Below, in pieces: positions 14,559-22,028 of a DNA stretch of 43,169 nt. Made by a program: the position numbers and the translations under genes. The first letter of the stretch is position 1. Each line of letters opens with the position of its first letter. The DNA is from a virus, in IMG/VR virus record IMGVR_UViG_3300034355_001276, positions 1 to 43,169 of that record. The stretch is one strand, 5' to 3'. Below the pieces are notes generated by a model. That model did not search any database. It was not told the origin of the DNA and saw nothing but the letters and a program-made list of their open reading frames with translations.

Positions 14559-15857
14559 TTAACTAGAACTACTTACTAGCAATGGTTCGAGGCTTGAATA
14601 GGCATAACCATCTGATTTCTGAAGTAGGCTCAGGCATTTTGGGTGAACGTCCATCTTATCCAATGTAAAACTCGGACGTTGCCGGATCGCAATTCGACCA
14701 TAATGGGTTCCCTTATTCTTTCCAGATGGAATCACAGCCTTAACATAATCCCCTGTTTTATACCCTATAAAACTCTTAATTCTTGCTTTATGGCATTTAG
14801 GAAAGCCATACTTATCGGTTGTGACCCGTTGCCTTACCCCATGCCCTTTAGCTGATATTAATAAAGGTTTAACATCCTTAATAATCAGATTTTCGGGAGT
14901 AGAAGCACCAACGCAAGCCGCGTCAATCCAGTGAGCTTTAGGGAATTTTTGACGGCATCGGTTAAACTTAGTCCGTCCCCCCGTCCCAACTTCTACAGGT
15001 AAGCCAGTCTCCTTCAATCGTTTGTACAAGCACCACCGAGTAGAGTTAACGGCGGCTGCATCTTTGAGAGGGGCTTTAACCCGTTTCAGGATTTTATTAA
15101 GCAATTCCTTCTTTTTAGAAAGGAAATCTTTAATGTCCTTAGCACCCTTTTTTTGATTGCATTTATGGCAAGCGATCGCCAAATTAGAAACCCGATTACT
15201 CCCCCCTTTGGATCTGGGTATCAAGTGTTCAATCTCTAATCTGGTATCAACAGCGCCACAGTAAACGCATTGACGGTCAAACTTCTCCAAAAGGTATTCC
15301 CGAACTTCATACCCCGCTAACTCCCCTTGCTGATACTCGACACCGGAAACTTCTGGATTCTCCATAATTTGAGTGTCGAACCGTACCAATTCTTGAGATA
15401 TCGCAGAAATCGGAGCTAACTTTCTTAACCGATTAACCCAAGTGATCACATTTTCAACCCGTGACATTAGACTCGGAGCTAACCAACCCTTAACCCGTGT
15501 GCGATTAAGAAAACGGGGTTGGCGGTATCTGGTTTTTCTACCTCGGCGACCCCTTCTTAAACTGCGTCGGGATTCCAGTGCATTCTTGATCACCATGCCA
15601 CGATGTTGAATATCAGCACCCCAAACAACTTCACCCGTGCCGTCGTTTACCAAGGCAATGCCAGTAAATTTAGAGCCAGGATCTATCTTTAGCCTCAAGT
15701 CTTCAGTTGAAGATTTGACAGCATATTTTAGGATGATTGTAAAAGGTTGATGCCGAAAAACTGCGGCTTTCTTTTGAGTTAAAAGAATCCTAGCTTTTGC
15801 GGGTGAGATTGGATTTAATGGACGCTTTTCGGTATCCATCACAAAGACTTTAGACAT
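14559..15857 (-). CDS. iscB: IscB RNA-guided nuclease (RuvC plus HNH)
   Basis: 432 residues, within the family range. An N-terminal PLMP domain (residues 1-45, VFVMDTEKRPLNP, AAVFRHQPFTI) precedes RuvC-I with D59 (LRLKIDPGSKFTGIAL). An Arg-rich bridge helix follows (about 96-115, RRSLRRGRRGRKTRYRQPRF), then RuvC-II with E156 (SQELVRFD) and the HNH nuclease (C197-x2-C200, catalytic H211 in IEHLIPRSKGGS, C230-x2-C233). RuvC-III has H309 and D312 (KAHWIDAA), and a C-terminal target-motif-recognition part follows. All catalytic residues are present. IscB is the transposon-encoded ancestor of Cas9 and cuts DNA using an omega-RNA encoded just upstream. No TnpA transposase is in the window. The start overlaps the 3' end of the predicted omega-RNA, and the stop lies 15 bp from the CRISPR array. 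Confidence 0.96.
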   Translation of the reverse strand: MSKVFVMDTEKRPLNPISPAKARILLTQKKAAVFRHQPFTIILKYAVKSSTEDLRLKIDPGSKFTGIALVNDGTGEVVWGADIQHRGMVIKNALESRRSLRRGRRGRKTRYRQPRFLNRTRVKGWLAPSLMSRVENVITWVNRLRKLAPISAISQELVRFDTQIMENPEVSGVEYQQGELAGYEVREYLLEKFDRQCVYCGAVDTRLEIEHLIPRSKGGSNRVSNLAIACHKCNQKKGAKDIKDFLSKKKELLNKILKRVKAPLKDAAAVNSTRWCLYKRLKETGLPVEVGTGGRTKFNRCRQKFPKAHWIDAACVGASTPENLIIKDVKPLLISAKGHGVRQRVTTDKYGFPKCHKARIKSFIGYKTGDYVKAVIPSGKNKGTHYGRIAIRQRPSFTLDKMDVHPKCLSLLQKSDGYAYSSLEPLLVSSSS

Positions 15858-16110
15858 TTAAAAATAACTCTTTCGAGCCTCCGATAAATCGGGTAATGTG
15901 TGCCTCGTCAATGTTATTGGGCGGTACTATCTAAGTGACACTGACTTAATTGCTGTACATCTGTTTAATCACTTAGTTATAGAGCTTGGAACTGGCAACG
16001 CATCCCAAGGTATGAACTTAAACACTTCCCAATAACGTAGCTCAGTAAAGAGCTTAGACTGGTTAACTATTTACCAACAAACTACATTGGTAAATTTTGA
16101 TTCTTGACTG
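15858..16110 (-). ncRNA. Predicted omega-RNA (HEARO-type) for IscB, with 5' anti-repeat
   Basis: About 250 nt without a reading frame directly upstream of iscB, where IscB omega-RNAs (Rfam HEARO) are encoded. Visible structure, 5' to 3' on the minus strand: an anti-repeat-like segment (16097-16110); a hairpin TTTACCAA/TTGGTAAA (16070-16094); an AGCTC/GAGCT hairpin (16039-16054); a 9-bp long-range stem joining 16028-16036 with 15913-15921 (GTTATTGGG); a CCGA/TCGG hairpin (15881-15892); and CTC-GAAA-GAG with a GNRA loop (15868-15877), ending by the iscB start. The usual omega-RNA has a guide at its 5' end. Here that position holds CAGTCAAGAATCAA, complementary to the CRISPR repeat. Exact ends are predictions. 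Confidence 0.82.
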
Positions 16111-16115
16111 TTTTC

Positions 16116-16144
16116 ATTATACACAAATAACGTAAAAAAAACAA
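16116..16144 (-). promoter_or_regulatory. Promoter of the omega-RNA / iscB transcript
   Basis: On the minus strand, TTGTTT (-35, 16139-16144) is followed after exactly 17 bp by TATAAT (-10, 16116-16121). Transcription would start around 16108-16111, that is at or within a base or two of the anti-repeat. There is therefore no room for a normal variable guide ahead of it. Confidence 0.65.
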
Positions 16145-16168
16145 GTTTATTTGTGTATTTTTAAAAGG

Positions 16169-16612
16169 TCAAGAGCAAAAGCAATCGTCAACCTTACTAA
16201 TCTCGATATCAACGCACAAATCCTTGAGTCGCTCATAAGCCACCACCGGATCGGCTTCAAAATCAACCGGACTAGATCCGTCCATCGGCAAGTCTGACAC
16301 CGCCCCCAATGGCTCATAAGCCCTTGATTTATTATTCCAAAAAAATACTCGGTTAATATGTCGCTCTGCTGCTTCGGGGGTTTCCAAGAAACAATAGATC
16401 AACCCCGTAACAATTGCCTGCCGGACATCTGTTCTGAATCGCCGTTTGTCGAGTTTGATCGTCCACAATTCGGTCAGGAGTTCCTCGTCGGTGGCAGCAT
16501 CATACCAGAGACACTCACAAGAGAATGTGTGGAGGTCGTTGGCATGAATTTTTTGGGCGGGTTGAAATCCTTTTTTAGCGGGTTTGGTTTTGGCTTTAGT
16601 TAATGTTTTCAT
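16169..16612 (-). CDS. Hypothetical protein downstream of dcm
   Basis: 147 residues: a basic N-terminal tail (KTLTKAKTKPAKKG), then an alpha/beta region with C..WYDAATDEELLTELW and a C-terminal Cys pair (DDCFCS). It starts 2 bp after the dcm stop, so it is co-translated with it, and it is the last gene of the replication operon. No recognised domain. It ends 25 bp before the -35 box of the omega-RNA promoter. Confidence 0.65.
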   Translation of the reverse strand: MKTLTKAKTKPAKKGFQPAQKIHANDLHTFSCECLWYDAATDEELLTELWTIKLDKRRFRTDVRQAIVTGLIYCFLETPEAAERHINRVFFWNNKSRAYEPLGAVSDLPMDGSSPVDFEADPVVAYERLKDLCVDIEISKVDDCFCS

Positions 16613-16614
16613 GG

Positions 16615-17649
16615 TTAGTTAATTGATTTTAAGATTGCCAGACCTAATTCTTTAGCCAATAACGGAGGCACGGCGTTTCCTATTATTTGTTGGCTTAAAG
16701 TTTTGGATTCTGGGAATTGATAGGAGTCGGGGAAAGTCTGGAGCCGTGCCGTCGCTTTCTGACTAATTCGTTTAACTTGACTTCCCTCCATGATGTCCGC
16801 CCAGTGGGTATGCCGCCCCGATGCCATAGCTCGAATTGTTGGGCAGGGTTTGTCCGAGGGGGTTGGGAGGATATTTTTGATACAAGCGCCTGCACGGGGG
16901 ACTAATAAAACGGGTGAATGGTAGCCACTATGATCGGTTAATAGGGTAAAACTCGGATCGTTCCCATCTCTGGCCGTAGCTGGTTTATGTCGATTCTTAC
17001 TAATATCAATCAAGGCTTTTTCTGGCAAATAACCCAATTCATTCAGTCGCTTAATCTGCCAGTCTGCAAGCTCACAATCACTCATCTCAGGGATTAAATC
17101 ACTAATAGCTTGATACCATCCCTTTCTAGGCTTTGATTCGGGAAAATATGGGAGGGGTTCTGAGTTTTTGACCGCCCACATGATTAATCGTTTCCGGTTC
17201 TGTGGAACCCCATAATCCGCCGCGTCAAGAATCAACCAATGGTAGCGATATCCGTAGCGAATTAAGGATTGTAGAATCTTCTCGAATACAGGTGATTTTG
17301 AATATCCTGGGACGTTTTCTAAAACTACCCATTGAGGATCAATCGCTGCGATATAACTGCTACAGTACAGCCCCGCGTCCTTGTCTTTGTGATCACCTAA
17401 ATTACCCCGTCTAGCGTTTGAATACTGTTGGCACGGGGGACTCATCCAAAGCAGGTCAACATAGGGAAGACTGCGGGGGTTTATGTCTCCTGCGCAAGAA
17501 TTAAATACTTTGGTATTTGGGAAATTTAATCGTGCTACTTCTGCAATTTTAGGATCTCTTTCAATTCCCCATAAAGACTTAAACCCTGCGGCCTCTAACC
17601 CCAAATCTGCACCGCCACCGCCTGTAAATAATGTTGCAAATGTTAACAT
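16615..17649 (-). CDS. dcm: DNA (cytosine-5) methyltransferase
   Basis: 344 residues with the C5-methyltransferase motifs in order: FTGGGGADLGLEAAGF (I, AdoMet binding), PPCQQYS with catalytic C73 (IV), ENVPG (VI), PQNRKRLIMWA (VIII), a target-recognition region, then QKATARLQTFPDSY (IX) and QIIGNAVPPLLAKE (X). It transfers a methyl group from AdoMet to C5 of cytosine. No cognate restriction enzyme is adjacent, so it is probably a solitary phage methylase that protects against host restriction. It shares a base with the upstream gene's stop (17649). Confidence 0.93.
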   Translation of the reverse strand: MLTFATLFTGGGGADLGLEAAGFKSLWGIERDPKIAEVARLNFPNTKVFNSCAGDINPRSLPYVDLLWMSPPCQQYSNARRGNLGDHKDKDAGLYCSSYIAAIDPQWVVLENVPGYSKSPVFEKILQSLIRYGYRYHWLILDAADYGVPQNRKRLIMWAVKNSEPLPYFPESKPRKGWYQAISDLIPEMSDCELADWQIKRLNELGYLPEKALIDISKNRHKPATARDGNDPSFTLLTDHSGYHSPVLLVPRAGACIKNILPTPSDKPCPTIRAMASGRHTHWADIMEGSQVKRISQKATARLQTFPDSYQFPESKTLSQQIIGNAVPPLLAKELGLAILKSIN

Positions 17650-18227
17650 TAGAAATCCTCCTCAACAATCGTTAAGCCACAGCCGGGGAGTAATAAGTTA
17701 GGATCATTTGATGAACTTAAAACCACCATCCCAGAAGGTAAACACTCCCGAACAGTTAGAATCACATTGCCAAAATTCTTATCACTGGTGTGAACGCGAT
17801 CGCCTTCTTTAAAAGCATAATCACCCAACAATATTTGTTCCCCCATGACCATCCGAACAAATAACTTTATTTTGTCCGAGTCTAGGGATTCTCGGACTCC
17901 ACCCCATGCCCATTCAATTGTTATTTTATTTCTTCGACAATTAACAATCCGCCCAATATATCGAGGGTCGCTTTTAAGTTGAACAATATCTGTTTTTTTG
18001 AATGGGCTTGAATCGGAAACTTCCTCAAAATCTAGGGTTTCCGATCTATGTAAATTCCCTGTTTTTTCGTTAGTTATTTGACAGGTTTGTTTTATTGAAT
18101 TAAATCCCTCAACCCGCCAAGCTGTTCCCTTAATTAAATAGTTTGGGCGGTGTTTGTGAGGGTCAATTTCTACCCAGTCACCGACTTTTAAAAGTCTTTC
18201 AAATATCTTCTTGGTTGCTGCGGTCAT
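17649..18227 (-). CDS. Hypothetical beta-rich protein with KOW/SH3-like repeats
   Basis: 192 residues from the ATG at 18227; an open frame extends upstream but overlaps another gene. Several short segments of the same character recur: LKVGDWVEIDP, FKKTDIVQLKSDPRYIGRI and FKEGDRVHTSDKNFGNV. These look like repeated SH3/KOW-like beta-barrels, which often bind nucleic acid. That is inference from pattern. It lies between a winged-helix protein and Dcm in the replication operon. Confidence 0.65.
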   Translation of the reverse strand: MTAATKKIFERLLKVGDWVEIDPHKHRPNYLIKGTAWRVEGFNSIKQTCQITNEKTGNLHRSETLDFEEVSDSSPFKKTDIVQLKSDPRYIGRIVNCRRNKITIEWAWGGVRESLDSDKIKLFVRMVMGEQILLGDYAFKEGDRVHTSDKNFGNVILTVRECLPSGMVVLSSSNDPNLLLPGCGLTIVEEDF

Positions 18228-18235
18228 GACGTTAA

Positions 18236-18655
18236 TTAACCTCTGTATTTTCGGGTCGGTGTTTCTAATGCTTTCTTTAATGACCACCCCCGTTGAAGTC
18301 TTTGAGCAAAATATTGGAGGGTCATCGGGGGGTTTTGGTTTTTGTAAATCCATTCGACGGTATGTTGTCTTCCTCTGAAATAATAGGTTTTAAAAATGGG
18401 ATTAGGGGGGATGATTTTGTCTTTAATCTCCTGGATTCTTTCTTCTGACAGTGGTTCGATTTCGTATCTGCCATAAGTTAGTGGTTTAATGATTCCAAAC
18501 TTAAGAAACCGTTTTATTCGGGTATTTGCGTTTGGAATATTCAAATTAAACTTATCGCGCATTTCTTGAACTTTAAAGGAAGTTTTACCTTGTCTCTGTT
18601 GTTCGTAAAACCAATTGATAATACTTCCTAAGTCTTCCCAACCAAGTCTATCCAT
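18236..18655 (-). CDS. Winged-helix-like DNA-binding protein
   Basis: 139 residues. Residues about 10-70 (SIINWFYEQQRQGKTSF, then VQEMRDKFNL, NANTRIKRFLKFGIIKPL, YGRYEIEPL) have the helix-helix-wing order of a winged helix-turn-helix. The C-terminal part is basic and includes a second helical unit (LQYFAQRLQRGWSLKKAL), typical of small homing-type DNA-binding modules. Role in replication or operon regulation is unknown. Confidence 0.65.
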   Translation of the reverse strand: MDRLGWEDLGSIINWFYEQQRQGKTSFKVQEMRDKFNLNIPNANTRIKRFLKFGIIKPLTYGRYEIEPLSEERIQEIKDKIIPPNPIFKTYYFRGRQHTVEWIYKNQNPPMTLQYFAQRLQRGWSLKKALETPTRKYRG

Positions 18656-18661
18656 TAGTCG

Positions 18662-18940
18662 TCAGAGTTTAAAGGTTGTACCGAAAACTGTTACTTCCTT
18701 GTTTATTAGTAGTAACATTGCTATTGCTTTGGATAATTTAACAACGTTTTTCGCTGTTTCTTTGGTGTGAAAAAGAATGGTGTCACCTTTTTCGGAAACT
18801 ACCTGACCACACTCGCGCAACTCTTTGTTAAATCTGGATGTCCCTGGCTCGAGTTCGCGCAATTTTAATTCATAAAGTTGTAGTGGTACATGGAATTCAA
18901 GAAATGCAATCAACTCATCTCGTTTTGTTGAATTTTCCAT
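18662..18940 (-). CDS. Small hypothetical protein in the replication operon
   Basis: 92 residues, AGGAGAG before the ATG. Charged N-terminal half and a hydrophobic stretch near the C terminus (KAIAMLLLINKEVTVFG) that is probably core structure rather than a membrane helix. It sits directly after dnaB. Not recognised. Confidence 0.65.
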   Translation of the reverse strand: MENSTKRDELIAFLEFHVPLQLYELKLRELEPGTSRFNKELRECGQVVSEKGDTILFHTKETAKNVVKLSKAIAMLLLINKEVTVFGTTFKL

Positions 18941-18949
18941 TTAACTCTC

Positions 18950-20263
18950 CTAGTTAGACCTCGCTAAATTTTTAAATTGGGTAAATTGAGAATCAAATAA
19001 TAACTTGACCGTTCCGGTGGGGCCGTTGCGATGTTTGGCTAAAATTAACTCTGCAATTCCCTCGTCCGAAGTGTTGGGATTATAATAATCATCTCGATAG
19101 ATCATCATTACTAAGTCCGCGTCTTGTTCAATTGAGCCCGATTCTCTCAAGTCTGAAAGCATTGGGCGTTTATTGGTGCGCTGTTCGACGCTACGACTCA
19201 ACTGAGACAGGACAACTACAGGAACGTTTAAATCTTTTGCCATTCCCTTTAATCCCCGTGTAATTCTTGACAATTCTTGCACCCGATTATCACTTCCTCC
19301 GTCCATTAATTGCAGATAATCTATTAGGATTAATCCTAATTTTCCATCGTTTTCGGCTTGCAATTTTTGGGCTTTTTTCTTGATTTCGTTAACTGTTGGA
19401 TTCGAGGTGTCGTCAATAAAAATCGGTAATTCTGCTAAGGAACTAATTGCGGTTGTCAAAGGTTCCCATTCCTCTTGCTGAATGTTTCCCGAACGAATGC
19501 GGGTACTTTCAATTTTGGTTTCGCTCGATAATAGTCTTTGGACTAATTGACCTTTGGACATTTCTAAACTGAAGACCGCGACGGGTAACCCTTTTTTGGC
19601 AATGTTATATCCAAAATTTAAAGCCAAACTCGATTTGCCCATTGCAGGTCTTCCTGCCACAATAATTAAGTCGGTGTGTTGGAATCCTCCAGTCATGGCA
19701 TCGAGGTCATAAAATCCAGAGGGGACACCGGGGGGAATCTTGCTTTCGCTCCGGTCTTCAATTTCTTGAAAGGTATCAATTAAAGTTTCACCAATCGAAA
19801 CTAAATCCTGTTGTGATTTTGATTGGGAAATATTAGCAATTTGTTCCTCTGACTTTTGGAGAATTGTCTCTAAAGGTTGACTGGTATCTTCTGCCAATTC
19901 AATAATTTTATGGGCAGATTCAATTAGGTTTCTTCGAGTTTGCTTATCGGCAATTAACAGCCCGTATTGATCAATGTTAACTGCTGAAACTGTGCGGTCT
20001 AATAATTGGGTTAATCCTAATTGTCCCCCGGCTTTCTCAAGTAATTTCTGATCGGATAACCAGGTAGTGACGGTCATTAAATCCGTGGTTATTCCCTCGG
20101 AATGTAATGCTAAAGCTGCTTTGTAGATTGTTTGATGCGATCGCAGGGAAAAAGATTTAGCAGTTAGCGAGTCTGCAACTCGCCCCATAGCTTCGGGGTC
20201 TAAGAGAATCGCTCCCAAAACGGCTTGTTCTGCCTCAACGTTTTGCATGATTATTGTTTCCAT
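18950..20263 (-). CDS. dnaB: Replicative DNA helicase, DnaB-like
   Basis: 437 residues, full length for DnaB and with no intein. The N-terminal DnaB domain (QNVEAEQAVLGAILLDPEAM, residues 7-105) and a linker are followed by the RecA-like ATPase, with Walker A GRPAMGKSS (204-212, K210), SLEMSKGQL, Walker B LILIDYLQLM, and a conserved region with QLSRSVEQR and LRESGSIEQDADLV. The hexamer unwinds the phage fork 5' to 3'. Its ATG shares a base with the stop of the preceding gene, which probably encodes its loader. Carrying its own helicase makes element replication largely independent of host DnaB recruitment. Confidence 0.95.
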   Translation of the reverse strand: METIIMQNVEAEQAVLGAILLDPEAMGRVADSLTAKSFSLRSHQTIYKAALALHSEGITTDLMTVTTWLSDQKLLEKAGGQLGLTQLLDRTVSAVNIDQYGLLIADKQTRRNLIESAHKIIELAEDTSQPLETILQKSEEQIANISQSKSQQDLVSIGETLIDTFQEIEDRSESKIPPGVPSGFYDLDAMTGGFQHTDLIIVAGRPAMGKSSLALNFGYNIAKKGLPVAVFSLEMSKGQLVQRLLSSETKIESTRIRSGNIQQEEWEPLTTAISSLAELPIFIDDTSNPTVNEIKKKAQKLQAENDGKLGLILIDYLQLMDGGSDNRVQELSRITRGLKGMAKDLNVPVVVLSQLSRSVEQRTNKRPMLSDLRESGSIEQDADLVMMIYRDDYYNPNTSDEGIAELILAKHRNGPTGTVKLLFDSQFTQFKNLARSN

Positions 20264-20850
20264 TATTTCGCTCCATTTAAGTTTTTATTCATTTTTGTGG
20301 CGATCAGGTTATTTAGAAATTCCTGATTTTTTAACTTCTGTTCCTCTGAAATCTGTGGCTTGAGTCCATTGGGCTTGAACTCGATTTGCTCACGGGGGAT
20401 GACCTGCGTGGGACGCTCAAATTCTCGCGGGGCTTTTCGGTAGGCTTGCCAATGAGTCTTGAAATCGTTGCTCAGGTAGTTGAGTTGGGTACTTTCAATC
20501 GACCCAAGGTGAGACATCCCTCCGAGTTGAACGATTGCATATTGACTCGCATCGTCTAAATTATTCAACGGGAGGCGTTTAGCAAGCGATTCTAGGCATC
20601 TTGACCAACAGTTACTTACTAACTCACGTTCGGATTCTTTAACGAGGCTTACAAGCTCTTTTCCCGTGGGACACTTGCTAAGGTTGAAAATTGCCTCACG
20701 GATTGCAGTCTCAAATTCTTCAGCTGATAACTCCTGAGAGAGTTTGTCGAACCAAATTTCATATTTGAGTTCGGTGAAAATCGCGTCGGAAAAATTTTCT
20801 TTCAGGTTTTCAATTCCCTGATCAAAGATTTCATCGTTAAGCTCGGTCAT
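20263..20850 (-). CDS. Probable helicase loader or replisome accessory protein
   Basis: 195 residues, largely helical and acidic, with a conserved-looking centre (CPTGKELVSLVKESERELV...CWSRCLESLAKRL). It lies between the O-like initiator and DnaB and overlaps the dnaB start by one base, which is the usual place of a helicase loader (lambda P, DnaC or DnaI type). There is no AAA+ Walker motif, so a lambda P-like loader is the better model. The assignment rests on synteny. Confidence 0.6.
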   Translation of the reverse strand: MTELNDEIFDQGIENLKENFSDAIFTELKYEIWFDKLSQELSAEEFETAIREAIFNLSKCPTGKELVSLVKESERELVSNCWSRCLESLAKRLPLNNLDDASQYAIVQLGGMSHLGSIESTQLNYLSNDFKTHWQAYRKAPREFERPTQVIPREQIEFKPNGLKPQISEEQKLKNQEFLNNLIATKMNKNLNGAK

Positions 20851-20852
20851 GG

Positions 20853-22028
20853 TTAGGCTCCTTTTTGTTCGCGTTTGGCTCTCAGGATGGCGAGGCGTTC
20901 ATCCCTAGAAAGTTCGCTGATATTGCGGGTCTGGGTTGATTTGCCACCGCTAAACTTGGCTTTTGATTTCAACCACGACTCGGCATCGGCAAGGATTTTT
21001 AGTGGCTCGGATTTCCATTTCTGAGCAAGGGAAGATTTGGCATGGTTTGAATTACAGTCTTTGCCCCTGTAATGAGTGCATTTGCTTAATAGCCCCCTGT
21101 AATATTCCAAAAACTCAGGGTCGGGCGATCGCTCACCTCTCATGGCTCCGGTCGCCACAATTGCGTTCCAAGTTTTCATATTGTCTGCTGTTGCGTCCGT
21201 TGGTAGAAATCGAGGATCGGACTCGACGGCGGCGGAATGTCTGATCACCGGATTAAGATTTTGTTCAGGTCGGTGATTCTCTTTTTGACTTTGCTGTGTA
21301 GCAGAGTCCTCGGTAAGCTCTTTCCCCTGGTCTTCGTTTGAAATCAAAACGGCTTCGTTCTGAATCCCCCCCTCCTCCGATTCCCCTTGGGGGGTAAGGG
21401 GGGTATTTTCTGGAGTCTTTTCTGAAGTCTTTTCTGAAATATCTATATAAGGAATAGGAAATTGGGATTCACCACTCTGGTAAATTGGGATTCCCGATGA
21501 TGGTAAATTGGGATTTACCATATTCAGTAAATTGGGATTCCCGATTTCCTGTAGATTGGGATCTACCATTTGGGGTCTAGTTTTCCGTGGGCGAAAACCT
21601 ACTGATTTTTGCCTGGGTTCGATATCGGAAATTAGCTCATCTACCTTGCTGTGATTCCGAAAGTAGAAAGTTAACCCCGACCTCCGGTCAACGTAAGAAC
21701 AGTAGTAATTACAACCAAATTCCGATCCGCTAGATTTTGCTTCGTCATACTGGGTTTTGGAGTTGTAACGGACTCCAATCTTGTCAAACCCAGTCCTAAA
21801 TTCTTCTTTAGAAAAAGCGAGTTCCTCAACCCAACTATCCCCAATCTTGTAGTCCTGATGTCCGTTTTGAGGGGGTTCTAAAAACTTATAAAACCCGTCT
21901 GGATACTTTGCGAAACGATACTCAAGTTGCATCATAAGAATCGTGGCTACTACGCTCCCTGTTTGCTGTCTGAGTCCGGGGATATAGGGGACGGCTTCTG
22001 CAAAGGCGGCTAGAATAGATGGTTTCAT
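20853..22028 (-). CDS. O-like replication initiation protein containing the origin iterons
   Basis: 391 residues from the ATG at 22028, which overlaps the preceding stop by 4 bp. The N-terminal part (LRQQTGSVVATILMMQLEYRF..., SKEEFRTGFDKIGVRY, SGLTFYFRNHSKVDELI) resembles initiators of phage and plasmid origins. The middle is low complexity and translates the iteron DNA (repeated NPNL). The C-terminal part (YYRGLLSKCTHYRGKDC, SKAKFSGGK) is probably the contact to the loader. Lambda O has the same plan: DNA-binding N terminus, origin inside the gene, C terminus binding P. Naming it O-like is inference from architecture and operon order. Confidence 0.7.
   Translation of the reverse strand: MKPSILAAFAEAVPYIPGLRQQTGSVVATILMMQLEYRFAKYPDGFYKFLEPPQNGHQDYKIGDSWVEELAFSKEEFRTGFDKIGVRYNSKTQYDEAKSSGSEFGCNYYCSYVDRRSGLTFYFRNHSKVDELISDIEPRQKSVGFRPRKTRPQMVDPNLQEIGNPNLLNMVNPNLPSSGIPIYQSGESQFPIPYIDISEKTSEKTPENTPLTPQGESEEGGIQNEAVLISNEDQGKELTEDSATQQSQKENHRPEQNLNPVIRHSAAVESDPRFLPTDATADNMKTWNAIVATGAMRGERSPDPEFLEYYRGLLSKCTHYRGKDCNSNHAKSSLAQKWKSEPLKILADAESWLKSKAKFSGGKSTQTRNISELSRDERLAILRAKREQKGA
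21451..21571. repeat. Five iterons, probable replication origin inside the initiator gene
   Basis: Five copies of (G/T)TARATTGGGATYYMCC have their ATTGGGA cores at 21461, 21484, 21507, 21531 and 21555, spaced 23, 23, 24 and 24 bp. Because 23 bp is not a multiple of 3, the translated repeats fall in different frames (DPNL and NPNL, then IPIY and SQFP), so conservation acts on the DNA, not the protein. Just to the left is an AT-rich stretch with TTTTCTGAAGTC-type direct repeats (about 21408-21440), a plausible unwinding region. The layout matches lambdoid origins. Confidence 0.75.

Noticed and set aside
14544-14566. A further degenerate half-repeat overlapping the iscB stop (..AATTAAC)
   Set aside because: The similarity to the repeat end is limited to ATTAAC plus scattered A/T matches, which is expected in AT-rich DNA.
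14559-15857. Cas9 rather than IscB
   Set aside because: At 432 residues with a PLMP domain and no large REC lobe, the protein is IscB-sized and IscB-like.
14559-16144. A complete IS200/IS605-type transposon around iscB
   Set aside because: There is no tnpA, and no matching end hairpins or target duplication could be recognised at both sides, so a mobile-element call is not supported.
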